Positions 47,901 to 57,787 of a stretch of 64,000 nucleotides of DNA are shown piece by piece. This DNA comes from Acidithiobacillus sp. (GTDB lineage Bacteria; Pseudomonadota; Gammaproteobacteria; Acidithiobacillales; Acidithiobacillaceae), in contig JAQVDS010000002.1 in the NCBI GenBank assembly GCA_028697715.1, positions 62,001 to 126,000 of the forward strand, written 5' to 3'. Each line of letters begins with the position of its first letter. The first letter of the stretch is position 1. A program made the translations under genes and the position numbers. Under the pieces are notes generated by a model. It saw only the letters and a list, made by a program, of their open reading frames with translations. It was not told the origin of the DNA and searched no databases.

Positions 47901-48551
47901 ATGTCGAACAATCTGCGATTGACGCTGGCACTTTCTGTCGCTGCGGTACTTAGCTCCAGCACGGCTCTGGCTAGCACCAGCCCCTATGAGGGGTATGCGG
48001 TAAATGCCCAGGGAGCGCCGGTGGTCACCGCGAAAGGCCAATGCGTACGCGGCGGACGACCGGACACCAACGGGCCAGCCCCTGCCTATTGCGTGCCTCC
48101 GGTAAAGGTCGCCGCCCCTGCTCCGTCACCCGCACCTGCAGCCGCCCCGGCACCCATTGCGCCCGTCGAGCAGACAGTGCTGGTCAGCAAACCAATCACC
48201 ATCACCGGAATCAACTTCAAGTTCGATTCTTACAAACTCCTTGACCATGACATCAAGGTTCTCGACGAGGTGGCCGACTTCGCCAAAAATCATCCTGACG
48301 CGGTGCTCAACGTAAATGGATACTGCAGCAAGGTAGGTACGTACGCGTACAATCTGAAGCTGTCCAAGCAACGGGCAGAGAGTGTGGCGCAGTACCTGGA
48401 GAACCATGGAGTCAGCCGGAGTCGCATGGTGCTCAAGGGCCATTCCTACGATGATCCTGTTGCCAGCAACGCTACCGCTCAGGGACGTTTTCTCAACCAG
48501 CGTGTAGAGATCAACAGCACAATCAAGGTCGAAAAGACCGTAACCAAATAA
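47901..48551 (+). CDS. OmpA-like periplasmic protein
   Basis: The 216-residue product has a signal peptide (MSNNLRLTLALSVAAVLS, cut near ALA-S), then a short domain with two cysteines (GQCVRGG, AYCVPP). A Pro-Ala linker (about 75-95) leads to a C-terminal OmpA-like domain (about 100-216: INFKFDSYKL, LSKQRAESVAQYL, RVEIN). There is no beta barrel. In the ligand site the usual GHTD is replaced by GYCS, so the Asp that binds diaminopimelate is missing while the Arg (KQRAES) is kept. Peptidoglycan binding is therefore uncertain. GAGGAGG precedes the ATG. A good terminator follows. Confidence 0.85.
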   Translation: MSNNLRLTLALSVAAVLSSSTALASTSPYEGYAVNAQGAPVVTAKGQCVRGGRPDTNGPAPAYCVPPVKVAAPAPSPAPAAAPAPIAPVEQTVLVSKPITITGINFKFDSYKLLDHDIKVLDEVADFAKNHPDAVLNVNGYCSKVGTYAYNLKLSKQRAESVAQYLENHGVSRSRMVLKGHSYDDPVASNATAQGRFLNQRVEINSTIKVEKTVTK

Positions 48552-48573
48552 GAGCAGACAGCTGTTTAGTTCT

Positions 48574-48594
48574 GGGCCCTGCGGGGCCCTTTTT
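48574..48594 (+). terminator. Rho-independent terminator after the OmpA-like gene
   Basis: GGGCCC-TGCG-GGGCCC followed by TTTTT, 23 bases after the stop codon. Confidence 0.93.
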
Positions 48595-48630
48595 CGTCCT
48601 ATTCTCTGGTAAGCATGCTAGAATCCCGCC

Positions 48631-50316
48631 ATGCGCCAATCTTATCTCCGTTCCCTTCGCATCTTCGAGATCACTCGCGTTCTGGTTCGCTACCGACTGG
48701 ATGAGTTGCTCTATTATCTGCCGTTGCTGAAGCCATATCAGGCCATCCTCAAGCTGAACCCCGGGCGCTGGATCATGCCCAAGCCGGAGGGAAGTTTTGG
48801 TGCCCGTCTGCGTCTCGCCCTCGAAGCCCTTGGCCCGACCTTTGTGAAACTCGGACAGATGCTATCCACGCGGCGGGACTTGTTGCCCGAGGAGATCACC
48901 CGCGAGCTCGCCAGACTACAGGACGCGGTGCCTCCCTTTCCGACAGCGCAGGCACGACAGATCCTCGAGCATTCTCTGAAGAAACCGGTTGCAGAACTCT
49001 TTGCCGAGATAGACAGCGAGCCCGCTGCCGCCGCATCCATTGCCCAGGTCCATTTCGGTCGCCTGCACGATGGCCGCGAAGTAGCGATCAAAATCCGCCG
49101 ACCCGGTCTACACCGCATCATTGAACAGGATCTGGGGATTCTCGCCTGGCTGGCCGAGCTTGCCGAACGCTATTCCCAGGAAGGCAGACGTTTACGAGTG
49201 TGCGCAGTGGTTGCGGAATATGCCAAGACCCTGCGGGGCGAGCTGGATTTTCTGCGCGAGGGGGCCAATGCGAGCCAGTTACGCCGCAACTTCATCAATG
49301 AGCCTGATCTTCTCTACGTCCCAGAGGTGTATTGGGACTATTGTAGTGAAGAGGTTTTGGTGATGGAGCGCATACGCGGCATCCAGATTGGACAACGCGA
49401 AGCGCTACGGGCCGCCGGTATCGATTTTGATCAGCTGTCGCGCCGTGCCGCCGAGATCTTCTTTCGCCAGGTGTTCCGTGACTCCTTCTTTCATGCCGAC
49501 ATGCACCCTGGCAACATCTTCATCGATCCCAGCAATGGCCGTTTCATTGCCGTTGATTTCGGCATCATGGGGAGCCTAGACGAAGCCAGCCAGCATTATC
49601 TCGCCGAGAACATGGTCGCCTTTTTCGGCCGCGACTACCGGCGCGTGGCAGAAGCCCACATCGAGGCCGGCTGGGTACCGGCAGATACCAACGTCCAGGA
49701 TTTCGAAACAGCGATCCGCGCCATCGCCGAGCCGGTGTTTGAAAAGCCTTTACACGAAATTTCCGTAGCCCAACTGCTTCTGCGCCTGTTCCAGACGACG
49801 CGCCGCTTCCAGATGCAGACCCAGCCGCAACTGCTACTCTTACAGAAGACGTTGGTGAATGTGGAGGGGATTGCGCGGGACTTCAACCCTACCCTGAACA
49901 TCTGGGAGGTGGCAACACCACTATTGCGCGACTGGTTGAATCGGCAACGCGGTCCGCAGGCATGGTGGACACAATTTCGCCGTCACGCGCCGCAGTGGGG
50001 CTTGGTGTTACCTGAACTACCGGAACTGGTGCACAACCTGCTGCAAAAGGCCCAGCGTGGCGAGCTGCAAGTGCCCGTGCAGAATGAGGAACTGGAGGCT
50101 ATTCGGCGGGAGTTACGGCGCGGTCTGCAGCGCCTTGCCGTGTTGACCAGTTCGGTGATCGTGGTTATGGGATTGGCCCTCATTGCTGCGGTCGAAGGGG
50201 ATCTGAGTGCCCTGGTGCTGGATCTTCCTATCTGGCTGTGGTTGCTCAGCCTACCTTTCGTCGGCTGGGCAGTAACGCGCTGGTTTCAAGCGGTCTTCGT
50301 TCGATCACAAAACTAG
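48631..50316 (+). CDS. ubiB: UbiB/ABC1-ADCK-family protein (ubiquinone biosynthesis)
   Basis: UbiB is an atypical kinase-like ATPase needed for ubiquinone synthesis at the inner membrane. The 561-residue product has the KxGQ motif (FVKLGQMLSTRRDLLP, in part), the alanine-rich loop AAASIAQVH, the lysine in EVAIKIRRPG, the HADMHPGNIF catalytic loop and AVDFGIMG. Two hydrophobic segments near the C-terminus anchor it. A TAGAAT lies only six bases before the ATG, so a leaderless transcript is conceivable but the -35 is poor. Confidence 0.94.
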   Translation: MRQSYLRSLRIFEITRVLVRYRLDELLYYLPLLKPYQAILKLNPGRWIMPKPEGSFGARLRLALEALGPTFVKLGQMLSTRRDLLPEEITRELARLQDAVPPFPTAQARQILEHSLKKPVAELFAEIDSEPAAAASIAQVHFGRLHDGREVAIKIRRPGLHRIIEQDLGILAWLAELAERYSQEGRRLRVCAVVAEYAKTLRGELDFLREGANASQLRRNFINEPDLLYVPEVYWDYCSEEVLVMERIRGIQIGQREALRAAGIDFDQLSRRAAEIFFRQVFRDSFFHADMHPGNIFIDPSNGRFIAVDFGIMGSLDEASQHYLAENMVAFFGRDYRRVAEAHIEAGWVPADTNVQDFETAIRAIAEPVFEKPLHEISVAQLLLRLFQTTRRFQMQTQPQLLLLQKTLVNVEGIARDFNPTLNIWEVATPLLRDWLNRQRGPQAWWTQFRRHAPQWGLVLPELPELVHNLLQKAQRGELQVPVQNEELEAIRRELRRGLQRLAVLTSSVIVVMGLALIAAVEGDLSALVLDLPIWLWLLSLPFVGWAVTRWFQAVFVRSQN

Positions 50317-50325
50317 GAGAGGCAC

Positions 50326-50670
50326 ATGTGGATTTTCTTTTCCCTGTTCATTGCCGCTTTGGCAGTGATATTTGCGGTGCAGAACAATGCCCTCAGCGCT
50401 GTCCGCTTCTTTACCTGGGAGTTTCAACAGTCGATCGGAGTGATCGTCCTGATTGCCTTCGTTGCCGGGGCGCTGGCGAGCACCATTTTTTATCTGCCGA
50501 CGCATCTGCGCAATCGCTGGCGGATTCGCAAGCACGTCCGACAGATCGGCGAGCTGGAGACGAAGCTGTTGGGTGAGCAGAACCACAGGTTGACCCTGGA
50601 GCAGGAGCTGCATAAGGCGTCCGGATCGGAGCAGCGGGAGTCAGAAGACCGCCCGCCGCAGAATCTCTGA
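50326..50670 (+). CDS. LapA-domain (DUF1049) small membrane protein
   Basis: The 114-residue protein has two membrane helices (FFSLFIAALAVIFAVQNN; IGVIVLIAFVAGALASTIFYL, in part), with the FAVQNNALSAVRFFTWEF segment typical of the LapA family, and a cytosolic coiled-coil tail. E. coli LapA works with LapB in regulating lipopolysaccharide synthesis; no LapB is seen here. It lies 9 bases after ubiB with AGGAGAGG before the ATG. It is convergent with the next gene, with 4 bases between stops. Confidence 0.82.
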   Translation: MWIFFSLFIAALAVIFAVQNNALSAVRFFTWEFQQSIGVIVLIAFVAGALASTIFYLPTHLRNRWRIRKHVRQIGELETKLLGEQNHRLTLEQELHKASGSEQRESEDRPPQNL

Positions 50671-50674
50671 TCGC

Positions 50675-51226
50675 TTACGGGGTGACGGGGGTCTTTTCGG
50701 CGACCTGCTGGAGGTTTTTCGCCTGCCACTTCTCCAACACCGCCAGGTTCGTCTTGGCTTGCGCTACGCCCAGTCCGGCTGCCTTTGTCCACCAATAGGC
50801 GGCCTTCTGGAAATTCTGTTTGACACCGAGTCCCTGATAATAGAGGTTACCGAGATTGTACTGGGCCAAAGCCACATTCTGCTCTGCTGCACGCTGCCAC
50901 CATTCGGCAGCCTGCGCATAGTTCTGCGCCACTCCCTGACCAGAATAATACTGCATCCCGAGATTGTACTGTGCCTTACCATAGCCAATCTTGGCAGCTT
51001 TTTCGAACCACTGTGCCGCCAGCGCGTAATTTTGTGGAACCCCCTGGCCAAGCGCGCAGTGGGTACCGATGTCATTTTCCAGCTTGGCGGTGGTGAGCAG
51101 GTCGGGGGACGTGCATGCCGCATCCTCCAAAGTGGCTTGGTCGGCCTGGCCAGCCCATGCCGACGCGGAGAAGATGGTGCTGGAAACCAGTACAGCGGAG
51201 ATAGCGATGGACTGTGAAATCTTCAT
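50675..51226 (-). CDS. Secreted Sel1-repeat protein
   Basis: The 183-residue product has a signal peptide (cut after SAWA) and three Sel1-like repeats of 36 residues. They are built on GQGVPQNYALAAQWFEKAA, GQGVAQNYAQAAEWWQRAA and GLGVKQNFQKAAYWWTKAA. Two cysteines before the repeats (ACTSPD, THCALG) could pair in the periplasm. Sel1 repeats form helical scaffolds for protein contacts; the partner is unknown. It lies between the LapA-type gene and nusB and has its own leader of about 65 bases. Confidence 0.82.
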   Translation of the reverse strand: MKISQSIAISAVLVSSTIFSASAWAGQADQATLEDAACTSPDLLTTAKLENDIGTHCALGQGVPQNYALAAQWFEKAAKIGYGKAQYNLGMQYYSGQGVAQNYAQAAEWWQRAAEQNVALAQYNLGNLYYQGLGVKQNFQKAAYWWTKAAGLGVAQAKTNLAVLEKWQAKNLQQVAEKTPVTP

Positions 51227-51291
51227 GGGGCCCTCAAAAGAAAACTCTGGGAGTCAGAAGGTTACACCAAAAAGCTCATGCATGGATATAG

Positions 51292-51762
51292 CTATGTCAC
51301 GTTACTTTTCGGCGCTGGAGGACTGAGTTCCACGGCCCGCCAGCGGCGGGCAAGCTGGTCCAGAACGCCATTGATGAAGCGGTGACCCTGGTCGGCGCCA
51401 AAGGCCTTATCAAGCTCGATAGCCTCATTGATGACCACTCGATAGGGGGTGTCTGGTGCAGAGTGTAATTCAAAGGCGGCGAGGCGAAGGATGGCACGCT
51501 CGATCTCGTTGACCTCATCTTCCCAGCGACGATCGCTGATGGCTGCAATGATCGCCGGGTCGAGGGCGCCTACCTGTCCGCAGAGTGCCGCCCAGGTCCG
51601 ATCGAAGAAGGCTACATCTGCCGCTTGCAGGCGCTCCGGATCGGCATGGAACTGTTCCGCTAGCTCCTCACAGGAACTGGGATTGAGCTGCCATTGGTAC
51701 AACGCCTGCACCAACGCCATTCGCGCCAGACGCCGACGACTGGGAGTGCGGGGCTCGTTCAC
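51292..51762 (-). CDS. nusB: Transcription antitermination factor NusB
   Basis: NusB with S10 binds boxA RNA for antitermination of rRNA operons. The 156-residue product has [18 protein letters not shown] at the start, [13 protein letters not shown] and [32 protein letters not shown], all conserved. The start is GTG, overlapping the ribH stop by 4 bases. It is the last gene of the riboflavin operon, a common place. Confidence 0.95.
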   Translation of the reverse strand: MNEPRTPSRRRLARMALVQALYQWQLNPSSCEELAEQFHADPERLQAADVAFFDRTWAALCGQVGALDPAIIAAISDRRWEDEVNEIERAILRLAAFELHSAPDTPYRVVINEAIELDKAFGADQGHRFINGVLDQLARRWRAVELSPPAPKSNVT

Positions 51763-52226
51763 AGGTTTTTCAGCAACTGAACCATTTCCATTGCCGTGAG
51801 AGCGGCATCAAAGCCCTTGTTACCGGCCTTAGTGCCCGCTCGCTCAATGGCCTGTTCGATGCTGTCCGTGGTGAGGATGCCGAAAATTACAGGTACGCCA
51901 GTCTCAAGGCCAACCTGGGCGATGCCCTTGGCCGCCTCGCCCGCGACATAATCGAAATGAGGCGTACCACCGCGAATCACCGCCCCCAGACAAAGGACAG
52001 CGGCATATTTGCCGGAACGCGCGAGCTTTTGCGCCAATAACGGGATCTCATAGGCTCCAGGGCTGTAGATTACCTGAATCTGTTCGTCGCTGGCGCCATG
52101 CCGTTTGAGACCGTCAATGGCACCCTGCTCCAACTGCTGCGTGATAAAACTGTTGAACCGGGCAACCAGCAGCGCGTACCGCTCGCCAGCGCCGACTTGC
52201 AACGTACCTTCGATGCGCTCGATCAT
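51759..52226 (-). CDS. ribH: 6,7-dimethyl-8-ribityllumazine synthase
   Basis: The enzyme condenses the ribityl-aminouracil with dihydroxybutanone phosphate. The 155-residue product has [29 protein letters not shown] and [21 protein letters not shown], with the catalytic histidine in PHFDYV. The ATG overlaps the ribB stop. Length fits the icosahedral or pentameric family. Confidence 0.96.
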   Translation of the reverse strand: MIERIEGTLQVGAGERYALLVARFNSFITQQLEQGAIDGLKRHGASDEQIQVIYSPGAYEIPLLAQKLARSGKYAAVLCLGAVIRGGTPHFDYVAGEAAKGIAQVGLETGVPVIFGILTTDSIEQAIERAGTKAGNKGFDAALTAMEMVQLLKNL

Positions 52227-53353
52227 GGGCGTTTTCCTGTTTCGAGAAAGGGGAGTTGACCGACGATTTCGAGGCCGAAACCGCCAATGCCGCGATACTG
52301 AAACTGACTGTCACTGAGGACCAGCGCCTGATGGACGCCAAGGTCGGTGAGGATCTGGGCGCCAATACCGAAGGTGCGGAGAACTTTTCCCGAGTCTCCT
52401 GCCTGTCCAGGCCCCTGCGGCCGTGCCGGCAACTCGGCAATCTGGGCAAGGAGGGACTCGATCTCGTCGGCATGTTGCAGATATACCAGGACACCGATCT
52501 CTTCCTGTGCCAGGCGCGCCAACGCGTGGGCCACGGGGCCTTGATCCCCGAGAAAGAGATCCGTGAGGGCCTTCCCCACCTGCACCCGCACCAAGACCGG
52601 CTTGTCGCTCTCTTCCGGCTGCCCTTTTACCAGAGCAAAGTGGGTCTCACCAGCGATCCAGTCGCGATACAGGTGCAGGGTGAACATGCCCCAGGGGCTC
52701 TGCCAGGGCCCACTACCCTCGCGCCGGACAATGCGCTCGCGCTCCAGGCGATAGCGGATCAGATCGGCAATCGTCCCAAGCTTCAGACCATGGCGCGCGG
52801 CATAGGGCAGCAGGTCTGGTAAGCGCGCCATCTCCCCATTTTCGTTGAGAATCTCGCAGATCACGCCCGCCGGCTTGCAACCCGCCAAACGGGCGAGGTC
52901 AACAGCGGCCTCGGTGTGGCCAGCACGCACCAATACCCCGCCGGGCTGCGCCGCCAAGGGAAAGATATGCCCGGGCATGACGAGGTCCTGGGGACCAGCG
53001 CCATCGGCAATGGCTGCCTGAATCGTAGTGGCACGATCGGCAGCGGAGATTCCGGTACTGACCCCGCGCGCCGCCTCAATCGAGACCGTGAAGGCAGTGC
53101 CCAGCTGCGCAGTATTGTGCCGCACCATCTGCGGGAGTTGCAGTTGCTGACAACGCTCCTGGGTCAGGGGCAGACACACCAGACCGCGGGCCTCCCGCAC
53201 CATAAAGTTGATGGCCTCGGGGGTGGCGTGCTCTGCCGCCAGGATCAGATCGCCTTCGTTTTCGCGGTCCTCGTCATCCATGAGGATGACCATTTTCCCA
53301 GCCCGAATGTCGGCGAGAATCTCTTCCGTAGGACTGATATGCGTGTCCGTCAT
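52223..53353 (-). CDS. ribB: 3,4-dihydroxy-2-butanone 4-phosphate synthase with degenerate GTP cyclohydrolase II domain (RibBX-type)
   Basis: The N-terminal half (about 1-205) is a complete dihydroxybutanone phosphate synthase: [37 protein letters not shown] and [14 protein letters not shown]. The C-terminal half (about 206-376) aligns with GTP cyclohydrolase II but has no cysteine at all. The zinc motif (GDxFGSxRCDCG) reads [10 protein letters not shown], and the QEGRG loop reads QHADEI. GTP cyclohydrolase activity is therefore not expected. RibBX proteins with such degenerate halves are known. The ATG at 53353 overlaps the ribE stop by one base; an in-frame TTG precedes it. Confidence 0.93.
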   Translation of the reverse strand: MTDTHISPTEEILADIRAGKMVILMDDEDRENEGDLILAAEHATPEAINFMVREARGLVCLPLTQERCQQLQLPQMVRHNTAQLGTAFTVSIEAARGVSTGISAADRATTIQAAIADGAGPQDLVMPGHIFPLAAQPGGVLVRAGHTEAAVDLARLAGCKPAGVICEILNENGEMARLPDLLPYAARHGLKLGTIADLIRYRLERERIVRREGSGPWQSPWGMFTLHLYRDWIAGETHFALVKGQPEESDKPVLVRVQVGKALTDLFLGDQGPVAHALARLAQEEIGVLVYLQHADEIESLLAQIAELPARPQGPGQAGDSGKVLRTFGIGAQILTDLGVHQALVLSDSQFQYRGIGGFGLEIVGQLPFLETGKRP

Positions 53354-54006
53354 CAAATGAATCCTTTCGCGGCTAGACTTGCGGCGTCGAGCCGGGATTC
53401 TACCGCGCTTTTCCCGGTCTCGGCCATGAGGCGCTCCAGATAGCGAGCGAGAAGATCGACCTCCAGATTGAGTCGTTGCCCCGGTTTCCAGAACTGGGCG
53501 GTAGTCTGCGCCAGACTGTGGGGAATGAGATTGAGTGCAAAACCATCAGGATACAGGGAATTGACGGTAAGACTCACGCCATCCACGCAGATGCTTCCTT
53601 TGGCCGCGATGTAGCGCCGCAAATCCTGGGGCACCTGCACCCGATAGACCTGAGAGCGGCCGGAGGCCTGCGCGCTGAGCAATGTGCCAACTCCATCGAC
53701 ATGGCCAGCCACCAAGTGCCCACCCAAGCGGTCAGCAAGACGCAAAGCCTTTTCCAGATTGACCTGCGCACCCAGGGCCAAACTGCCGAGGGTACTGCGT
53801 TCCAGGGTTTCCCGCGAGACATCGACGGCAAAACGTCCATGCTCCAATGCGACCACCGTCAGGCAGACGCCGGACACCGCAATGCTATCTCCCAACTGCA
53901 CGTCGCTCAGATCGAGACCGCCAGCGGCAATCCAGAAGCGCTGATCACCACCGAGGTGCTGGCGTTGCTGCAGAGTTCCCAAGGCCTGGATGATTCCGGT
54001 AAACAT
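53353..54006 (-). CDS. ribE: Riboflavin synthase (alpha subunit)
   Basis: The enzyme dismutates two lumazines into riboflavin and the ribityl-aminouracil. The 217-residue product starts [12 protein letters not shown] and has two similar lumazine-binding barrels, each with a [13 protein letters not shown] or [15 protein letters not shown] strand. It lies between ribD and ribB with one-base overlaps on both sides. Confidence 0.96.
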   Translation of the reverse strand: MFTGIIQALGTLQQRQHLGGDQRFWIAAGGLDLSDVQLGDSIAVSGVCLTVVALEHGRFAVDVSRETLERSTLGSLALGAQVNLEKALRLADRLGGHLVAGHVDGVGTLLSAQASGRSQVYRVQVPQDLRRYIAAKGSICVDGVSLTVNSLYPDGFALNLIPHSLAQTTAQFWKPGQRLNLEVDLLARYLERLMAETGKSAVESRLDAASLAAKGFI

Positions 54007-55118
54007 CAGGCCTCCTGCTGACAGAGATAGCGAAGTTTTACGTCTTGCCCCAACACCTGGCTTTCCCGGAGGTGCCAGCGCGGAATCTTCCCAAGCTCCG
54101 CGAAGGGCCCGGGCTCGGCAAAGGCGCGGGCGTTCCGCCCCAGCAAGAGGGGGGCAAAGTAGAGTAGATATTCATCGACCAACCCGGCATCGAGAAGACT
54201 GCTGGCCAGTCTTCCACCCGCCTCGACCATGAGTTCGTTGACTCCTTCGGCTGCCAAAAACTGCAGTAGCGCAGTAAAGTCGACCCCGACTCCCGAGCTT
54301 GCCGACGGCAAAGCGACGAGGCGGGCACCGGCAGCGGCCAGAGCCGGACCGCAGGCGTCATCGGCATCGTCTCGATGCACAATCCACGTCCTACCCGGGC
54401 TACGCAAAAGAGCGGCCGTGGGCGGGGTACGCAGGTGACCATCGAGGACGATCTTGACCGGGTAGCGCAGGGGCGCGGGTTCCAGGCGTGGGGCCAGGCG
54501 TGGATCGTCGGCCAGGACCGTACCTACGCCGACCAGGATGGCGCTCGCCTGCGCCCGTTCCTGCTGTACGTCCTCCCGTGCAAGCACCCCGGTCAACCAT
54601 TGGCTCTGACCATTCGCGAGGGCAATCTTGCCGTCGAGGCTGCTGGCCTGCTTGATGCGAATCCAGGGACGACCCGTGCGCATGCGCTGAATGAAACCAC
54701 GATTCAGCCATGCGGCCTCCTCTTCCAGGCAGGCCAGATCGACTTCGATGCCGGCAGCCCGCAGGCGGGCGATACCCTGACCCGCCACCAGGGGATTGGG
54801 GTCTGCCATCGCCACCACCACGCGGCGTATCCCGGCGGCGATCAGGGCATCACTGCAGGGCGGTGTACGACCGTGATGAGAGCAGGGTTCGAGAGTAACA
54901 TAGAGCGTTGCGCCGCGCGCTGTCTCCCCCGCCTCGCGCAGGGCAAGGACTTCCGCATGTGGCCCACCCGCCTGCAGATGCGCTCCGCGCCCCAGCTCCC
55001 TGCCATCACGCAGCAGAATCGCACCGACTCGTGGATTCGGGTGGGTGCTGTAGCGGCCCTCCTGCGCCAACGCCAGGGCCGCACGCATGTGCTGGATATC
55101 GTTTTCGTCAATCGCCAT
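54006..55118 (-). CDS. ribD: Bifunctional diaminohydroxyphosphoribosylaminopyrimidine deaminase / reductase
   Basis: RibD carries out the second and third steps of riboflavin synthesis. The 370-residue product has the zinc deaminase domain ([34 protein letters not shown]) and then the reductase domain ([39 protein letters not shown], in parts). The ATG at 55118 gives [11 protein letters not shown] and overlaps nrdR by 11 bases; an upstream start would lie far inside nrdR. Confidence 0.95.
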   Translation of the reverse strand: MAIDENDIQHMRAALALAQEGRYSTHPNPRVGAILLRDGRELGRGAHLQAGGPHAEVLALREAGETARGATLYVTLEPCSHHGRTPPCSDALIAAGIRRVVVAMADPNPLVAGQGIARLRAAGIEVDLACLEEEAAWLNRGFIQRMRTGRPWIRIKQASSLDGKIALANGQSQWLTGVLAREDVQQERAQASAILVGVGTVLADDPRLAPRLEPAPLRYPVKIVLDGHLRTPPTAALLRSPGRTWIVHRDDADDACGPALAAAGARLVALPSASSGVGVDFTALLQFLAAEGVNELMVEAGGRLASSLLDAGLVDEYLLYFAPLLLGRNARAFAEPGPFAELGKIPRWHLRESQVLGQDVKLRYLCQQEA

Positions 55119-55593
55119 CGTTGCTGGACTCAGCGTCATTTCCGGGATCAAGCAGGGCCTGAATCTCGCTGCTGAAGGCATGCAGATCATCGAAACGGCG
55201 GTATACCGAGGCAAAACGCACATAGGCAACCGGATCGAGCTCACGCAACGCGCTCATCACCAGATCGCCAATACGACGGGCCGAAATCTCTCGTTCCGGA
55301 TGGCTGCGAATCTGTTTCTCGATCTTACGCAGCGCAAGATCCAACTCCGCAGTAGAGACCGGCCGCTTGCTCAGTGCACGCCGCAAACCGGCAAGGAGTT
55401 TCTCCTGCCGGTAGGGCTCCCGGCGGCCGTCTGCCTTGACCACCATAGGAAAGGCCAAGTCGGCACGCTCATAGGTGGTGAAGCGCTGGCCGCAAGCCGG
55501 ACACTCCCGCCGTCGCCGCACCGCTTCGCCATCATCGACAATGCGGGAATCGACGACCCGGGTATCGTCATGCGCGCAAAAGGGGCAGTGCAC
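55108..55593 (-). CDS. nrdR: Transcriptional repressor NrdR
   Basis: NrdR represses ribonucleotide reductase genes in response to ATP/dATP. The 161-residue product has a zinc ribbon (CPFC ... CPACG), then [25 protein letters not shown] in part (TTYERAD), and an ATP-cone. The family starts M-H-C-P-F-C, so I chose the GTG at 55593 (VHCPFC); it lies two bases after the glyA stop. The glyA-nrdR-ribD order is common in proteobacteria. Confidence 0.94.
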   Translation of the reverse strand: MHCPFCAHDDTRVVDSRIVDDGEAVRRRRECPACGQRFTTYERADLAFPMVVKADGRREPYRQEKLLAGLRRALSKRPVSTAELDLALRKIEKQIRSHPEREISARRIGDLVMSALRELDPVAYVRFASVYRRFDDLHAFSSEIQALLDPGNDAESSNDGD

Positions 55594-55595
55594 CG

Positions 55596-56837
55596 TCAGC
55601 CATAGACCGGGAATTTCCGGCAAAGATCCAGAATGCGAGCCTGCGCACTCCGCAGTACGGCCGCGTCTTCGTGGGCATCGAGGACGTCGGCGATGGCGGC
55701 CCCGAGAATCTCCATTTCGCCCTCGGCAAAACCGCGAGTGGTCGCCGCCGGAGTGCCGATACGAATACCGCTGGTCACCGCCGGCGGACGGGCATCGAAG
55801 GGCACAGCGTTTTTATTGACCGTGATATTGGCATGCCCCAAGGCCTCTTCCGCTTCCTTTCCGGTCACTGTCTCGCCCAGATCGAGGAGAAAGAGGTGAT
55901 TGTCGGTACCGCCAGAAACCGCCTGATAGCCCCGGGCCGCCAGGACGGCGGCGAGCTTCTGGGCATTGCGAATGACCTGGGTCTGGTAGGTCTTGAACTC
56001 CGGCTGCAAGGCCTCCTGGAAGGCAACCGCCTTACCAGCGATGACGTGCATCAGCGGGCCGCCCTGAATGCCTGGGAAAATTAAAGAATTAACCTTTTTG
56101 GCATATTCTTCGCGGCAGAGGATCAGGCCCCCGCGCGGTCCACGCAGAGTCTTGTGCGTCGTCGTGGTGACGAAATCGGCATGGGGCACCGGGCTCGGAT
56201 GCAGCCCCGCGGCCACTAGGCCGGCAATGTGCGCCATATCGACCAGAAGGTAGGCGCCTATACTGCGGGCAATCTCGCCGATCCGCGCGAAGTCGATGAT
56301 GCGTGAGTAGGCGCTGGCACCGGCAACGATCATTTTCGGGCGTTCCTGCTCGGCTTGCGCCGCCATGGCGTCGTAATCGATGCGTCCATCCTCGCGGCGC
56401 ACGCCATAGGCAACCACGTCAAAGATCTTGCCCGACAGATTCACTTTGGCGCCGTGGGTAAGATGACCACCGTGGGCCAGGCTCATACCCATGATCTTGT
56501 CACCTGGCTTGAGCACCGAAAAATACACGGCCTGATTGGCCTGGGAGCCGGAGTGCGGCTGCACATTGGCATGTTCGGCGCCAAACAACTGCCTGGCGCG
56601 ATCGATGGCCAGCTGCTCCACCACATCGACGTACTCACAGCCGCCATAGTAGCGCTTGCCGGGATAGCCCTCGGCATACTTGTTGGTGAGCACCGAGCCT
56701 TGCGCCGCCATCACCATCGGACTCGTGTAGTTTTCCGAGGCAATCAATTCGACATGATCTTCCTGCCGCACGCGCTCGTGCTCCATGGCCGCTGCCAGAG
56801 CGGGATCAAAATCAGCGACTGTTTGGGAAGAAAACAT
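55596..56837 (-). CDS. glyA: Serine hydroxymethyltransferase
   Basis: This PLP enzyme makes glycine and methylene-tetrahydrofolate from serine. The 413-residue product has [19 protein letters not shown] in part (LIASENY), the YYGGCEYVD segment, and the PLP lysine in [14 protein letters not shown]. The ATG at 56837 has AGGAG five bases upstream. It is the first gene of the operon that continues to nusB, with a promoter candidate 35-64 bases upstream. Confidence 0.97.
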   Translation of the reverse strand: MFSSQTVADFDPALAAAMEHERVRQEDHVELIASENYTSPMVMAAQGSVLTNKYAEGYPGKRYYGGCEYVDVVEQLAIDRARQLFGAEHANVQPHSGSQANQAVYFSVLKPGDKIMGMSLAHGGHLTHGAKVNLSGKIFDVVAYGVRREDGRIDYDAMAAQAEQERPKMIVAGASAYSRIIDFARIGEIARSIGAYLLVDMAHIAGLVAAGLHPSPVPHADFVTTTTHKTLRGPRGGLILCREEYAKKVNSLIFPGIQGGPLMHVIAGKAVAFQEALQPEFKTYQTQVIRNAQKLAAVLAARGYQAVSGGTDNHLFLLDLGETVTGKEAEEALGHANITVNKNAVPFDARPPAVTSGIRIGTPAATTRGFAEGEMEILGAAIADVLDAHEDAAVLRSAQARILDLCRKFPVYG

Positions 56838-56871
56838 GGGGGCTCCTGCGTCTATCAATTTTCCAGGCGGA

Positions 56872-56901
56872 ACAGTAGCAAGGCGGGCAGCATTCTCTCA
56901 A
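56872..56901 (-). promoter_or_regulatory. Promoter candidate of glyA
   Basis: Minus strand: TTGAGA (56901-56896), 18 bases, TACTGT (56877-56872). Agreement with consensus is moderate. Confidence 0.45.
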
Positions 56902-56934
56902 GCGCAAAATCTGCTGCCTGGCCATGAAGAAGAT

Positions 56935-57711
56935 TCAACTGGCGCGCACTTTCTGCGGTTGCGCCTGCAATACCGGCAACTGTACCGATCTGCCCGCACG
57001 CTTGCGCCGCGGCCGCTGCTTGTTGGCAAAGATGTCTTCATACGCGACGTGGACGATGGGGGGGCCCAGTGTCCAGACCAAAAGCGCCAGCCATACTTGC
57101 GCCGGCAACGGCAGAATAACGCTGGCAACCAGGAGTATGGCCCATAAAGCAATGAGCGGGTCACGCAACTCTTGACGAAACAGCAACGCAAGCGTCGTTT
57201 CGACTTCCGCCTCCAGCCAGCCATGCCCCTTGTGCAGCGCCAGAGCCACGCCGAAGAAAGCCGGGGAAAACCAGAAATATGGGGTCAGGGCGAGATCGGT
57301 GAGACGCTCACTGAAGCCCATCCACCAACCCCAGAACCCTGGTTCCTGTCCCAGCTGCCAGTTGCCCTGTACACCGCTTAGGAGTTCCCCGAGAAGCACC
57401 GTTTCGCGGCCAAACTCGAAAAGCAGACCAAACAGCGTCAACACCATTCCCCACAACACCGCCACACTGAGGGCGTGACGGATTTGCGCACTGGTATATT
57501 CCTGCCCATCACAGCGTCCAGCCAGGTACAGTCCGCCCAGGAGTCCGAGGGGGGCGATACCGTACATGAGCCAGAAGGGCAACGGCAGGGCGGTGAGAGC
57601 TAAAGGCACCAGCAGGTAGCGCGCCCAGCGCCCAGGATGCTCGCGAACGATGTCGACACCGCCGTGCACCCAACTTTCCATGCGCTGCAGCCATTGTTTG
57701 GCCAAAACCAT
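56935..57711 (-). CDS. Polytopic membrane protein of unknown function
   Basis: I do not recognise this 258-residue protein. It has about six hydrophobic segments: LLVPLALTALPLPFWLMYGI, APLGLLGGLYLA, LSVAVLWGMVLTLFGLLF, YFWFSPAFFGVALAL, and two in the stretch from IALWAILLVASVIL to LLVWTLGPPIVHV. The tail is basic (NKQRPRRKRAGR). The start is uncertain. The ATG at 57711 directly abuts GGAGGG, and a TTG two codons on has better spacing. An ATG at 57738 overlaps the probable -10 element and is unlikely. It is divergent from the next gene. Confidence 0.6.
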   Translation of the reverse strand: MVLAKQWLQRMESWVHGGVDIVREHPGRWARYLLVPLALTALPLPFWLMYGIAPLGLLGGLYLAGRCDGQEYTSAQIRHALSVAVLWGMVLTLFGLLFEFGRETVLLGELLSGVQGNWQLGQEPGFWGWWMGFSERLTDLALTPYFWFSPAFFGVALALHKGHGWLEAEVETTLALLFRQELRDPLIALWAILLVASVILPLPAQVWLALLVWTLGPPIVHVAYEDIFANKQRPRRKRAGRSVQLPVLQAQPQKVRAS

Positions 57712-57731
57712 CCCTCCGCTACCGCCGTCCT

Positions 57732-57773
57732 TTGACATTCTAGTGAAGGCAGGATACAAACTCAAAGAGTTTG
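57732..57773. promoter_or_regulatory. Overlapping divergent promoters with a shared 7-bp inverted repeat
   Basis: Plus strand: TTGACA (57732-57737), 17 bases, TACAAA (57755-57760), driving the gene at 57788. Minus strand: TTGAGT (57765-57760), 17 bases, TAGAAT (57742-57737), driving the membrane gene. CAAACTC-AAA-GAGTTTG (57757-57773) covers the plus -10 and the minus -35, a good place for a common repressor. Confidence 0.6.
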
Positions 57774-57787
57774 GTGATCTTGGGAAC

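Noticed and set aside
48596..48624. A promoter just before ubiB giving a leaderless transcript
   Set aside because: TAGAAT lies six bases before the ATG, but the hexamer 17 bases upstream (GTCCTA) does not resemble a -35 element, so the support is too weak to list as a feature.
55108..56900. FMN riboswitch ahead of the riboflavin genes
   Set aside because: ribD overlaps nrdR and nrdR follows glyA by two bases, leaving no room for an RFN element. The region before glyA is too short and lacks the conserved RFN segments.
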